From Auraticoccus cholistanensis (GTDB lineage Bacteria > Actinomycetota > Actinomycetes > Propionibacteriales > Propionibacteriaceae): 64,000 bases of DNA. Position 1 is the first letter of the stretch; each line of letters starts with the position of its first letter. The position numbers were made by a program, and so were the translations under genes. This document shows, piece after piece, positions 10,209-21,231 of this stretch. The notes below the pieces were generated by a model. The model saw only the letters and a list, made by a program, of their open reading frames with translations, did no database searches and was not told where the DNA came from. Location: the NCBI RefSeq assembly GCF_009742705.1, contig NZ_WPCU01000004.1, forward strand, positions 481,556 to 545,555, written 5' to 3'.

Positions 10209-10284
10209 CGACCCATTCGACCACGCCAGCCGCGGGCGGCCCGCGTCCCCCTGCCCGGCGGGACGGCTCGGGCAGACTCGGGGG

Positions 10285-11121
10285 GTGCCAGAGCTGCCGG
10301 AGGTCGAGAGCGCCCGCGCCACCATCGAGAGGGGGGCGCTGGGACGCAGGATCGCGGCGGTGGACGACACCGACCGCTACGAGTGCCGTCCGCACGCCCC
10401 GGGCGAGATCGCCCGGGCCCTCGTGGGGCGCCGGCTGGTCTCGGTCCACCGGCGGGGCAAGTCGATGTGGTGCGAGACCTCCGGGGCGGACGGCGGCGAG
10501 GGCGCCGGCCCCGCGCTCGGCATCCACCTGGGGATGAGCGGGCGGATCGTGGTGACGGATGCGGACGGCAGCTCGATCGAGGGCGGGGACTGGCTGGGCG
10601 GCCGCTACGGCAGGGTCGCCGACCAGCCCGACCGCAAGCCCGAGTGGGACCGCTTCACACTCACCTTCGACGACGGCGGCCAGCTGCGGCTGTTCGACAA
10701 GCGCCGGCTGGGCCGGGTCCGGCTCGACCTCGACCTGTCCGCCCTCGGCCCGGACGCGCAGCAGGTCGACCTCGCCGAGTTCGCCGCCCGGGTCGGGCGC
10801 GGCACGGTCGCGGTCAAGGCGCGGCTGCTCGACCAGTCCGTGCTGGCGGGGGTGGGCAACCTGCTGGCCGACGAGACGCTGTGGCAGGCGCGCATCTCGC
10901 CGCGGCGTCCGGCCGGGGAGCTGGGCGCCGAGGAGCTGGCGGCGCTGCACCGGGCGCTGCTGGCGGCCACCGAGGCCGCCATCGCGCGGGGCGGTGTCCA
11001 CACCGGTGAGGTGATCGAGCACCGCACGCCCGGCGGCCACTGCCCGCGCTGCGGCGCCGAGCTTGCCCGCGCCACCGTCGGCGGACGCACCACCTTCTGG
11101 TGCCCGGCCGAGCAGCGCTGA
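10285..11121 (+). CDS. Fpg/Nei family DNA glycosylase
   Basis: A 278-residue bifunctional base-excision repair glycosylase/AP lyase. The mature N-terminus is PELPEVES: Pro2 is the Schiff-base nucleophile and Glu3 the general acid. The conserved Lys is in RRGKSMW, and the helix-two-turn-helix is QSVLAGVGNLLADE. The C-terminal zinc finger has CPRC and then WCPAEQ, so the fourth Cys of a C4 finger is absent. This matches an actinobacterial subgroup resembling mycobacterial Rv0944-type proteins, and substrate (8-oxoG or oxidised pyrimidine) cannot be assigned. CAGACT stands six bases before the GTG, suggesting a weak leaderless promoter. Divergent from the MFS gene. Confidence 0.88.
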   Translation: MPELPEVESARATIERGALGRRIAAVDDTDRYECRPHAPGEIARALVGRRLVSVHRRGKSMWCETSGADGGEGAGPALGIHLGMSGRIVVTDADGSSIEGGDWLGGRYGRVADQPDRKPEWDRFTLTFDDGGQLRLFDKRRLGRVRLDLDLSALGPDAQQVDLAEFAARVGRGTVAVKARLLDQSVLAGVGNLLADETLWQARISPRRPAGELGAEELAALHRALLAATEAAIARGGVHTGEVIEHRTPGGHCPRCGAELARATVGGRTTFWCPAEQR

Positions 11122-11122
11122 C

Positions 11123-11137
11123 CCGCCGCGACGGCGG
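11123..11137. terminator. Short hairpin between convergent genes
   Basis: A 6-bp stem, CCGCCG-CGA-CGGCGG, between the convergent glycosylase and flavoprotein genes. No T-run follows on either strand, so this is weak support. Confidence 0.3.
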
Positions 11138-11163
11138 CCTGACGCCCGTCCGGCGCGGCAGCG

Positions 11164-13419
11164 TCAGGCGGGCCGGGGTGCCGGCGGGGACGCTGCTCGG
11201 CCGCGGGACGCCGGCGCCGCGACGCCGGCCGCCGCGACCGAGTGGTTGTGGCCGAAGACGTCCTCGGGGTCGTAGCGGTCCTTGAGTGCGCGCAGGCGGG
11301 CGAGCGTGGGTCCGGGGAAGATCTCGGCGAGCCGCTCGGGGCGCCGGTCGGTCTCGAAGCTGGAGTAGATCCCCGAGAAGTGGTGGCTCATGGCGTCCCA
11401 GCGCCGGTCGAGCCGCTCCCGGGACGTGCCCAGGGCCACCGCCTGGAAGCCGGCCGTGCGGTGGGCGTAGGCGGTGGCCCCGGCGGGGACGTCGTTGACC
11501 GCGCCTCCCACGGAGCGGATCTGGAAGAAGTAGAGGTCGCCGCTGCGCAGGAGCCGCTCGGCGTCGTCGGCGAACTGCGGACTCAGGTGCTCCAGCATCG
11601 CCGACCGGGTGACGGGTTCGCCCTGGCCGGCGTGCACGTCGTCGGTGCGCTGCACCACGCCGCTGTACGGCAGCAGCTGCACCAACTGCTGCACCAGCGG
11701 CGCCAGCCGGGCGAAGGGCTGCAGCCGGGCGACGATCGTCTCGGGGTCGTCGGAGGCGACCACGGCCATCACCTGCGCCAGCACCTGACCCCCGCGGGGA
11801 CGTCCCATGATGAGGAACGGCGTCAGGTCCCGCGGCGCGGTCTCGACGAGGGCGCCGAAGTCCACCAGGAAGCCCGCGACGTCGTCCACGGCGAAGGCCA
11901 GCTGGGCGAACCCGACGTCGCCGACCTCGGCGACCTCGAACTCGAAGGCCGTCACGATGCCGAGGTTGCCGCCCGCTCCCCGGAGACCCCAGAACAGGTC
12001 CGGGTGGTGCTCCTCGTCGGTCCGCACCACCGTGCCGTCGGCCAGCACGACCTCGGCGGCTCGCAGGTGGTCGATCGTCAGACCGTGCTGGCGGGCGAGG
12101 AACCCCAGTCCGCCGGCGGTGGCCAGACCGCCCACCCCGACCCCGCCGTAGTCGCCGGAGGTGAGGGCCCACCCGTACGGCTGCAGCGTCTCGGCGACCT
12201 GTCCCCACCGCGCGCCGGGACCGATCCGCACCCGGCGGGTCCGGTGGTCGAGCACCTCGACGGCGTCGAGGTGGCGGAGGTCGAGGACGATGCCGCCGTC
12301 GTTGGTGGAGCGGCCGCTGATCCCGTGGCCGCCGCTGCGGACGGCCAGCGGCACGGGCTGGCTACGGGCCCAGCCGAGAGCGGTGACGACCTGCTCGGTG
12401 TCACGGGGGAGCAGGACCAGTCCGGGGCTCCCGCCGCGCAGGTAGTTCGAGCGCATGCTGCGGTAGCGGGCGTCCCCCGGCTCGACCGTCTCCAGGCCGG
12501 CCGGGACGTCGTCGTAGTCGATGCCCGCTCGCCGGCGGGCACGGACACGGGCGGGTCGGGTCGGCGCCGGGCGGGTGCCGCGGGATCTGCGGGTCGCGGC
12601 GACGAGGTCGCGCAGGGCCGGGGCGACCGCGGTGGCGAGGTGCTGCACGGTGGCGGGGTCGGTGGTGGCCAGCAGGACCGTGTCGATGCCGTCCTCGACC
12701 ACCAGCCGGACCAGGGCGGGCAGGTCGGGCAGCGTGGCCAGGGTCAGCAGGCGCCGGATCTCCGCCGGGTCGCGGCCCGCCCGGTCGGCGGCGGCGTCCA
12801 GGCGCGACTGCGCCGCGGCGACGGTGGTCGGGTCCGGCGCCTCGGTCCACCAGCCGTCCGCGGTGCGGGCGGCGAGGTCGAGCAGCGCCTCGTCGGTGCC
12901 GCTGAGCCAGACCGGCAGCTCGTGGGCCGGCGCGGGCCCCGGCTCGGCTCCCGGCACCCGGTGGAGCGGCCCGGCGGCGCGCACCGGGCCGCGGTCGGCC
13001 GTCCACATGCTGCGCAGGACGGCGATGGTCTCCCCGACCGCGCCCGCGTGGGGCTGCACGCCCAGGGCCGGGGAGGCGGCGCCGGTCGGGACGGCGGTCA
13101 GACCGAGCTCCAGGCGGCCGCCCGTGATCCGGTCGAGGTCGGCGGCGGCGCGGGCCAGCACCGCGGCAGTACCCGTCGGTGCGAGGGCGTGCGTGGCCAG
13201 CGTGATCCTGTCGGTCGTGCCGGCCAACCAGGCGAGCGTCGTCCACGGGTCCGGACCGCTGGGCCCGGAGGCCTCCCCGGCGGCGGCGTCGGTGACGGCC
13301 AGCAGGTCCAGCCCGGCCTCGTCGGCCGTCCGGGCCAGCCGGGTCAGCCCGTCCGGGGTCAGCACCGAGGGGTCGACGGCCACGCCGAGCCGGACCGGGT
13401 ACCCGTGGTCGCGGGTCAT
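11164..13419 (-). CDS. Two-domain flavoenzyme: LLM luciferase-like plus BBE FAD-linked oxidase
   Basis: A 751-residue fusion. Residues about 1-270 form a luciferase-like (LLM, usually F420 or FMN) barrel: VRLGVAVDPSVLTPDGLTRLAR, ITLATHALAPTGTAAVLARA, GRLELGL. After an Arg/Pro-rich linker (about 270-300), residues about 300-751 form a VAO/PCMH-type FAD domain with a BBE C-terminus ending DVFGHNHSV. The covalent-FAD His is present in AVRSGGHGISG, but the second attachment Cys is Tyr in GDYGGVGVGG, so FAD should be singly linked. The ATG overlaps the stop of the upstream LLM gene (ATGA). It probably oxidises a small organic substrate, with both cofactors in one polypeptide. The substrate is unknown. 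Confidence 0.82.
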   Translation of the reverse strand: MTRDHGYPVRLGVAVDPSVLTPDGLTRLARTADEAGLDLLAVTDAAAGEASGPSGPDPWTTLAWLAGTTDRITLATHALAPTGTAAVLARAAADLDRITGGRLELGLTAVPTGAASPALGVQPHAGAVGETIAVLRSMWTADRGPVRAAGPLHRVPGAEPGPAPAHELPVWLSGTDEALLDLAARTADGWWTEAPDPTTVAAAQSRLDAAADRAGRDPAEIRRLLTLATLPDLPALVRLVVEDGIDTVLLATTDPATVQHLATAVAPALRDLVAATRRSRGTRPAPTRPARVRARRRAGIDYDDVPAGLETVEPGDARYRSMRSNYLRGGSPGLVLLPRDTEQVVTALGWARSQPVPLAVRSGGHGISGRSTNDGGIVLDLRHLDAVEVLDHRTRRVRIGPGARWGQVAETLQPYGWALTSGDYGGVGVGGLATAGGLGFLARQHGLTIDHLRAAEVVLADGTVVRTDEEHHPDLFWGLRGAGGNLGIVTAFEFEVAEVGDVGFAQLAFAVDDVAGFLVDFGALVETAPRDLTPFLIMGRPRGGQVLAQVMAVVASDDPETIVARLQPFARLAPLVQQLVQLLPYSGVVQRTDDVHAGQGEPVTRSAMLEHLSPQFADDAERLLRSGDLYFFQIRSVGGAVNDVPAGATAYAHRTAGFQAVALGTSRERLDRRWDAMSHHFSGIYSSFETDRRPERLAEIFPGPTLARLRALKDRYDPEDVFGHNHSVAAAGVAAPASRGRAASPPAPRPA

Positions 13420-14324
13420 CGGGCCGCCTCCTCGCGGTGCTGGGCGACGACCTCGCGCAGGGCGGGGGCCACCTCCTCGCCGAGGACGCGCAGCGACCGC
13501 TCGTCGTCGCCGGTCAGGACGTAGCCGCTGAACCCGAGCTGGAGGGTGAGCTCGGCGAGCTGCTCGACCCACTGCGACACCGGTCCCTGCAGGAACCCGG
13601 TGCTGGCGCCCGTGGTGAAGGTCCCGCCGATGTTGAGGAGCCGGCGGACGGCCGAGGGCTCGCGCCCGGCCGCGGCAGCCGCCTCGTCGATGCGCGCGTT
13701 GGCGTCGACCAGCTCCTGGGGGTCCTTGATGTAGGGCAGGGACGGCAGCCAGCCGTCGGCCTTCTGACCCGTCAGGGCCAGCATCTTCGGCTTGTACGCC
13801 CCCAGCCAGATCGCGACCGGGTGCGCCGGTGCGGGTCCGCGCTTCGCGCCGCGGACGCCGTAGTAGGTGCCCTCGACCCTCAGGCTCTGGCGGGTCGAGG
13901 TGTCCCACACCCCGCGGATGACGTCGATCGCCTCGCTGAGCGCGGTGACGGCCTGACCGGGGCTCAGCCGGCGCCCGCCCATCGCCTCGATGGCGTCCCA
14001 GAAGCCGCCGGCGCCCAGCCCGAGCTCGACGCGGCCGCCGCTGAGCAGGTCCAGGCTCGCCACCGCGCGCGCGAGGACCGCGGGCGGGCGCAGCGGGAGG
14101 TTCAGCACGTTGCCGGAGAGCGAGATGCGCTCGGTGCGCGCGGCGACGTAGGACATCAGCGTCCAGGTGTCGAGGAACCCGGGCTGGTACGGGTGGTCCT
14201 GGAAGGTGACCAGGTCGAGACCGGCCACCTCGCTCGCCCGTGCCAGCCGGACCACCTCCTCGGGGCGGGCGTTCGTCGGGGTGATGAAGGAGCCGAGCAG
14301 GAGGTCGTGCCCGTAGTCGCTCAT
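13416..14324 (-). CDS. LLM class flavin-dependent oxidoreductase
   Basis: A 302-residue luciferase-like monooxygenase/F420-dependent oxidoreductase. The family features are GSFITPTNARPEEVVRLARA at the N-terminus, FQDHPYQPGFLDTW, TERISLSGNVLNLPLRPPAVLARA, GGRVELGLGAG, and a C-terminal VLGEEVAPALREVVA. It is cytoplasmic, and the cofactor cannot be settled between F420 and FMN. First gene of a two-gene operon with the LLM-BBE fusion, whose N-terminal half is a paralogue of this protein. The start ATG (MSDYGHD) is 40 bp downstream of the transcription start predicted from TTGAAC-N17-TACGAT. Probably repressed by the divergent MarR regulator. Confidence 0.88.
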   Translation of the reverse strand: MSDYGHDLLLGSFITPTNARPEEVVRLARASEVAGLDLVTFQDHPYQPGFLDTWTLMSYVAARTERISLSGNVLNLPLRPPAVLARAVASLDLLSGGRVELGLGAGGFWDAIEAMGGRRLSPGQAVTALSEAIDVIRGVWDTSTRQSLRVEGTYYGVRGAKRGPAPAHPVAIWLGAYKPKMLALTGQKADGWLPSLPYIKDPQELVDANARIDEAAAAAGREPSAVRRLLNIGGTFTTGASTGFLQGPVSQWVEQLAELTLQLGFSGYVLTGDDERSLRVLGEEVAPALREVVAQHREEAAR

Positions 14325-14353
14325 GGTGGGTCCTGGGATGTCGTGCCGCAGCG

Positions 14354-14373
14354 GATCTGCGGTCACACAGATC
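14354..14373. promoter_or_regulatory. Candidate MarR operator
   Basis: Inverted repeat GATCTG-N8-CAGATC. Its right arm overlaps the -10 box of the flavoenzyme operon, where a bound MarR protein would block the polymerase. Confidence 0.5.
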
Positions 14374-14399
14374 GTATGTCCGACAGATGATCGGTTCAA
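14371..14399 (-). promoter_or_regulatory. Promoter of the LLM/BBE operon
   Basis: On the minus strand TTGAAC (14394-14399), a 17-bp spacer and TACGAT (14371-14376). It is one of the best sigma-70-like promoters in the window. Confidence 0.65.
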
Positions 14400-14414
14400 C
14401 CGTGCGTCGCGACG

Positions 14415-14420
14415 TACGAT
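14415..14420 (+). promoter_or_regulatory. -10 box of leaderless marR-type gene
   Basis: TACGAT six bases before the ATG, with no ribosome site between. Confidence 0.55.
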
Positions 14421-14426
14421 GGGTGG

Positions 14427-14927
14427 ATGGCGAGGACGACGACCGACGGCGGCCGGCTGGGGCACCAGGAGCTGGGCTGGACCCTCGGGGTGCTGCTGCG
14501 TCACTACCAGGACGAGGTGGGCCGGGTCCTCGACGACGTCCCGCAGGGGCACCGCGGGTTCCAGGTGCTGACCTCGGTCGTGCACGGCGACCAGCGCAGC
14601 CAGCTGGCGCTCGCCCGCCACCTCGGCATCGACCGCACGGTGATGACCTACGTCGTCGACGACCTCGTCGCCGCCGGCTGGGTGGAGCGCCAGGTCGACC
14701 CCGACGACCGGCGCCAGCGACGTCTGGTGGCCACGCCCGCCGGCCGGCAGCGGCTGGCCCGGCTCGAGCTCGACGTCCGTGCCGCCGAGGACCGGGCCCT
14801 GTCGAGCCTGCCCGGCGAGGACCGCGCCACGCTCCGGCACCTGCTCGGGGTCGTCGCCTGCGCCATCCGGCAGGTCGACCCGGTGGACCCCTGCGAGGCG
14901 GTCGAGTCGGCCCTCCGGCCCCGGTAG
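14427..14927 (+). CDS. MarR family transcriptional regulator
   Basis: A 166-residue winged-helix regulator. The recognition region is SQLALARHLGIDRTVMTYVVDDL, with the wing at GWVERQVDPDDRRQRRLVATPAG, the usual MarR D-x-R-D/R signature, flanked by dimerisation helices. It is divergently transcribed from the LLM/BBE flavoenzyme operon across a 102-bp gap that contains both -10 boxes and a GATCTG-N8-CAGATC inverted repeat. It therefore probably represses both directions and is relieved by a small aromatic or related ligand, as is usual for MarR-oxidoreductase pairs. TACGAT stands six bases before the ATG, so the transcript is likely leaderless. Confidence 0.88.
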   Translation: MARTTTDGGRLGHQELGWTLGVLLRHYQDEVGRVLDDVPQGHRGFQVLTSVVHGDQRSQLALARHLGIDRTVMTYVVDDLVAAGWVERQVDPDDRRQRRLVATPAGRQRLARLELDVRAAEDRALSSLPGEDRATLRHLLGVVACAIRQVDPVDPCEAVESALRPR

Positions 14928-15015
14928 CTCCGTCGCGTGCCGGTGGGCACCGGCGGCGCGGGCCAGGGGCGTCACGGGGTGGCCCGGAGCGACCCCCGAG
15001 AGAGCCCTGAGCAGA

Positions 15016-15036
15016 GTTGAGCGGAGGTGGCTCAAG
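15016..15036 (+). promoter_or_regulatory. HAIR element 1 upstream of clpB
   Basis: GTTGAGC-N7-GCTCAAG. Its left arm supplies a TTGAGC -35-like hexamer 18 bp before AATACT (15041-15046), so HspR and polymerase would compete directly. Confidence 0.88.
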
Positions 15037-15061
15037 TTGGAATACTGGTCCTCGACGACAG

Positions 15062-15082
15062 GTTGAGCCGGTAGGACTCAAG
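15062..15082 (+). promoter_or_regulatory. HAIR element 2 upstream of clpB
   Basis: GTTGAGC-N7-ACTCAAG, one of the closest matches to the HspR consensus in the window, 34 bp before the clpB start. Confidence 0.9.
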
Positions 15083-15116
15083 GTGGGTCCTCCCCATGCC
15101 GTACGAGGAAGTGCCC

Positions 15117-17711
<2,595 letters not shown>

Positions 17712-17770
17712 CCGCCCGGCCCTGACCGCTCCGGTCAGGCCGCACCCGGCCGCTCCGGCCGTCCCGGCGT

Positions 17771-17805
17771 GAGGGCCCGCACACCCCCCGGGTGTGCGGG
17801 CCCTC
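17771..17805 (+). terminator. Strong hairpin terminator after clpB
   Basis: A 16-bp perfect stem (17771-17786 pairing with 17790-17805) with a 3-base loop, 60 bp past the clpB stop. No T-run follows, as is common in high-GC actinobacteria. It may also end the convergent DUF4173 transcript. Confidence 0.8.
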
Positions 17806-17899
17806 GTCGCGTCCGGCCGCGGGCTCGTGGTGCACCGCCGCGACCGGCCCCGGCCGGCCGCCGCACCCGCGACGGCCTCCGCCCGGCGGGTGGCCCCGC

Positions 17900-19540
17900 T
17901 CAGCGCCCGGACAGCCGGCAGTCCAGGCCGCGGTCGACCGGGCGGTGCCGCAGCAGCTCCAGCGCCCGTCCGGTCGGCAGGTCCCACCCGGCGGGGTCGG
18001 GTGCGAGGTCGAGCCGGCGCAGCGTGCAGGAGCGCAGCGGCTCGGGCAGCCGGTCCAGCGCCGGCACGGCCTCGGCGGTGAGCGTGCCGAGGTAGCGGGC
18101 GTCGAGCGTGCCGGTGGCGGCGTGCCGGGCCACGTTGCGCTCGGCCACCACCCGGTCCGGACCCGCCGCGGTCAGCGCCAGCAGCATCACGCACCCCAGC
18201 CAGACCGCGATCCGCGGCACCCAGCTGCCGCGCAGCCGCACGCAGACCGTCGCGGCCAGCAGCAGCACCACGGCGACCCACACCTCGAAGGTGGCGACCA
18301 GCAGCCGCAGCCGGCTGGCGCCGAAGGCCGCCTCGTAGAGGGCCATCCGGTGCAGCGCGGAGGCCGCCACGGCCAGCGCGAGCAGGCAGAGCGTGCACAG
18401 CAGCCCGCGGAGCCAGCGGCGGTCCGCGGGGGTGGCCCGGGCGGCCCGCCGGACGGTCGTCGCCACCACGACCAGCACCAGGCAGGTGGCCGCCACCAGC
18501 TGGCCGAACCCCTGGTGGACGTGCTCGGCGTGGCTGGTGCCGTGGGCCCGCAGGTAGGCCTCGCCGCCGAACAGGGCGGAGGCCTGGGCGGCCAGGAAGA
18601 CCGCCAGCACCACCACCACCGAGCCGACGGGGACGCCCCACTCGCTGCGCCGCAGCGGCGGCCGCGGTCGGGCCCGCAGCACGCCGACGTCCGGGGGCAG
18701 CACGACCACGGTGAGCAGCGACCAGGTCAGCAGCAGCACCGCGCCGAGGACGAGCAGACGCAGCGGCAGCCGGTCCAGGTCGGGCACCAGCCCGAGCACC
18801 CAGGAGGCGAAGACGTCGTCGGCGCTGGCGAGCAGGCCGGTGAACACGGCGACCAGCCCCGCGGCCACGACGGCCGTCCGCACCGTCCGGCCCAGGGTGG
18901 CGGGGTCCTGCCGACCCGCGCCCAGCGAGCGGGCCAGCCACGGCAGTCCGCGGACCCAGGCGATGGCGAGGGCGGCCACGGCGGCCAGCGCGGCGCCGGT
19001 GCTGCGCGCCCGCGTGCTGGTCAGCGGGACCAGGGCGATCGCCGCGGCCCAGCACAGCAGCACCGCCCAGGACGAGGAGGTCAGCACGCCGGTGAGCACC
19101 ATCAGCCCCGCCAGCGCGGCGGTGGAGAGGTCCCCGCGCCGCGCCCGGGGCCGGTGCGCGACCACGACCAGCGCCAGGACGAGCCCGGCGACCACCGTCG
19201 CGGCCACGCCGACACCCGCACCCGGCGCCGTGGTCGCGGCCACCACCGCCGGCAGCAGGGCCGCCAGCGCCAGCCCCCGGTGCTGCTGGCCCGGACGCGG
19301 GTCGGGCCAGAAGCTGCCGAACAGCGCGTCCACCGGGCTGCCCACGGCCGCACCGCCGGGGGTGAGCTCGACCGGCGCGCCGGTGCGCGGATCCGCGGCC
19401 CGGACGGCAGGTGGGGCGGCGGACGTCTGCGTCCCCGGCCGCCGCGGTGGCCCGGGTGGTCGCGCGGGCGCTGCGGTGGGTCGGGCCCCGGCGGGTGGCC
19501 GGGGAACCGGGGGGACGGACCGGGGGACCGGGTCGTGCAC
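17900..19540 (-). CDS. DUF4173 multi-helix membrane protein
   Basis: A 546-residue membrane protein with about 12 hydrophobic segments, matching the DUF4153/DUF4173 group (landmark LASADDVFASWVLG in mid-protein). The first ~60 residues are Pro-rich and cytoplasmic. A C-terminal domain of about 100 residues (LDARYLGTLTAEAVPALDRLPEPL) probably lies outside. Function unknown in the family, and no enzymatic motif is visible. The start is GTG 19540 with GGAGGAGCT seven bases upstream. A longer frame upstream has no conserved content. TAGCGT on the minus strand at 19614-19619 is a plausible -10. Confidence 0.78.
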   Translation of the reverse strand: MHDPVPRSVPPVPRPPAGARPTAAPARPPGPPRRPGTQTSAAPPAVRAADPRTGAPVELTPGGAAVGSPVDALFGSFWPDPRPGQQHRGLALAALLPAVVAATTAPGAGVGVAATVVAGLVLALVVVAHRPRARRGDLSTAALAGLMVLTGVLTSSSWAVLLCWAAAIALVPLTSTRARSTGAALAAVAALAIAWVRGLPWLARSLGAGRQDPATLGRTVRTAVVAAGLVAVFTGLLASADDVFASWVLGLVPDLDRLPLRLLVLGAVLLLTWSLLTVVVLPPDVGVLRARPRPPLRRSEWGVPVGSVVVVLAVFLAAQASALFGGEAYLRAHGTSHAEHVHQGFGQLVAATCLVLVVVATTVRRAARATPADRRWLRGLLCTLCLLALAVAASALHRMALYEAAFGASRLRLLVATFEVWVAVVLLLAATVCVRLRGSWVPRIAVWLGCVMLLALTAAGPDRVVAERNVARHAATGTLDARYLGTLTAEAVPALDRLPEPLRSCTLRRLDLAPDPAGWDLPTGRALELLRHRPVDRGLDCRLSGR

Positions 19541-19854
19541 GGCAGCTCCTCCACGGGTGGCTGGTCGCCGGCCCGCTCGCGGACCCCTCGGGCCGACGGC
19601 GGGGGCGGCGCCGACGCTAGGACCCCGCCGCCGCCCCGGGGGAGGGCCGGCGGGCGACCGGTGCCCGGGGTGGTAGCGGGCGGGGAGCAGGGTCGCAGCC
19701 ACGCCCGGGCGGGGCACGACCCCGGGCCGAGCGCGGCGACGGCGGGCACGGCCCGCAGGCGGACGCCTGCTTCCCCACCCGCCCCGGCGGGGGGCGGCGT
19801 GTGCGCTCCGGGCCGGAACGGGTACGACCCGGTCAGACGACCTGAGGAGGAGCC
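19541..19854. other. 314-bp intergenic region between divergent genes
   Basis: It holds the leader and -10 (TAGCGT, minus strand 19614-19619) of the DUF4173 gene and, at the other end, TACGAC (19823-19828) and a GAGGAGGAG ribosome site for the small acidic gene. The centre is GC-rich, with Pro/Arg/Gly-type open frames that have no start signal. I see no RNA gene or repeat in it. Confidence 0.5.
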
Positions 19855-20052
19855 GTGAGCGAGGACCAGCAGCCCGACGACCCCCGCGCGATGGACGAGG
19901 AGGAGCTCGAGGACCCGCCGCCCGCCTCCACCCAGACCTCCGGCGACGAGCCGGTGGTCGAGGAGGAGTACGCGCAGGGCAGCACCACCGACTCCGGCGG
20001 CGCGGACCGCGACGCCCCGGCGGGAGAGGACTACGCCGGCAGCGGTTTCTGA
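19855..20052 (+). CDS. Small acidic protein, unknown
   Basis: A 65-residue, strongly acidic protein (runs such as DEEELEDPPP and VVEEEYAQG) with no hydrophobic segment, probably disordered. I recognise no family. Evidence that it is real: a GTG start seven bases after a GAGGAGGAG Shine-Dalgarno, among the strongest in the window, and acidic composition unlike the Arg/Pro-rich translations of non-coding frames around it. Such short acidic disordered proteins are common and uncharacterised in actinobacteria. The next gene has its own leaderless promoter, so this is probably monocistronic. Confidence 0.6.
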   Translation: MSEDQQPDDPRAMDEEELEDPPPASTQTSGDEPVVEEEYAQGSTTDSGGADRDAPAGEDYAGSGF

Positions 20053-20126
20053 GCCGCCGCCCGCCGGGCGACGGGCCCGGCCGCCCGCCGGTCCGGCGGG
20101 CACGACGCCGCTGACCCCGGGACCAC

Positions 20127-20132
20127 TAGGGT
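20127..20132 (+). promoter_or_regulatory. -10 box of leaderless gene at 20140
   Basis: TAGGGT seven bases before the ATG, with no ribosome site. Confidence 0.55.
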
Positions 20133-20139
20133 CCCTGGC

Positions 20140-21222
20140 ATGCCCAGACCACCGCTCTCACCCAGGGCGGTGTCCCTGCAGCGCCACGGCACGATCCTGT
20201 GGGGGGTGCTGCTGCTCGGGGTCTGGCTGCTCGGCACGGCCTTCTGGACGGTGCTGGGCGCCAGCGGCTTCTTCGACTCCGGCGGCGCGGACGAGCCGGT
20301 GCCGCCGGCCACGGCCGCCGTCGCCTACTTCATCGCCTCCCAGCTGCTGGTGGGTCTGTTCGGCGTCCTCGGGCTGGTCCTGGTGGTCGTCGGGCTCCGG
20401 GCCGGCCGCCGCGCCCGGGCCTTCGAGCAGCGCGACCGGGCGCTCGCCGCGGCGCTGGCGGGCGCGGTCGACCAGCTGCGCCGGCTGCCTGCCGAGGCGG
20501 TGTACGAACCGGGCGAGGGCGACGTCGTGCTGCGCGGCGCCCGGCTGGTCGAGGTCTCCCGCCACTTCGACAGCCAGGCCCACGGGGCGGTCACCGGCAC
20601 GATGGTGCACCGCATGCGCAGCTTCGGCAGCTCCTTCTCGCTGTCCTACGGCGCCTCCTCGGGGCTGGGCGTCGGCTCGAGCAGCTTCAGCTCCTCGGCC
20701 GTCGGCCTCAGCTCGGTGGACCTGCAGCTGAGCGCCACCACCCGCGACGACCTGATGGGCGACGCCCTCTTCGCGGTCTTCGAGGCGCCCGGCCCGGCCG
20801 GCCCCGAGGACGTCCACCGGGTGGTCAGCATGTCGGCCGCCGCGGCCATGGGCTGGGTGAGCGACCTGGTCGCCTCGGTCGCCTACCAGCTGGGCGGACG
20901 CGACACCCACGCCGGGGCCACGCTGCTCGCGGCGGCGGGGGAGCTCGCCGCCCGCTTCGCCCCGCCCGACGTCTCCTACACCACCGACCGGCTGATGGCC
21001 CTGGAGCGCCGGTCCGCCGCCGAGCGTGCGCCCGTGACCGTCCACGGACCCGCGATCGGGCGCAACGCCCTCCTCGGCGCGGGCATCAGCATCGACGGCG
21101 GGACCCCGCTGCAGCTGCTGCCGGCCGGGTTCCCGCAGCTGTTCGGGCAGGTGGTGGGCCAGGCCCTGGCGGCCGCGGAGCAGCAGCTGCCCGGCGGCAG
21201 CAGGCGCGCCGTCACCGCCTGA
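20140..21222 (+). CDS. Hypothetical two-helix membrane protein
   Basis: A 360-residue protein that I do not recognise. Two membrane helices lie near residues 18-45 and 62-86. After the second comes a cytoplasmic region with a low-complexity Ser/Gly/Phe segment (FGSSFSLSYGASSGLGVGSS, about 164-185). A C-terminal region of about 170 residues has no clear motif. The Ser-rich stretch could be a phase-separating or glycosylated linker, but that is conjecture. TAGGGT lies seven bases before the ATG, so the transcript is leaderless. The gene is convergent with the MarR gene that follows, nine bases away. Confidence 0.7.
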   Translation: MPRPPLSPRAVSLQRHGTILWGVLLLGVWLLGTAFWTVLGASGFFDSGGADEPVPPATAAVAYFIASQLLVGLFGVLGLVLVVVGLRAGRRARAFEQRDRALAAALAGAVDQLRRLPAEAVYEPGEGDVVLRGARLVEVSRHFDSQAHGAVTGTMVHRMRSFGSSFSLSYGASSGLGVGSSSFSSSAVGLSSVDLQLSATTRDDLMGDALFAVFEAPGPAGPEDVHRVVSMSAAAAMGWVSDLVASVAYQLGGRDTHAGATLLAAAGELAARFAPPDVSYTTDRLMALERRSAAERAPVTVHGPAIGRNALLGAGISIDGGTPLQLLPAGFPQLFGQVVGQALAAAEQQLPGGSRRAVTA

Positions 21223-21231
21223 AGGCGCCGC

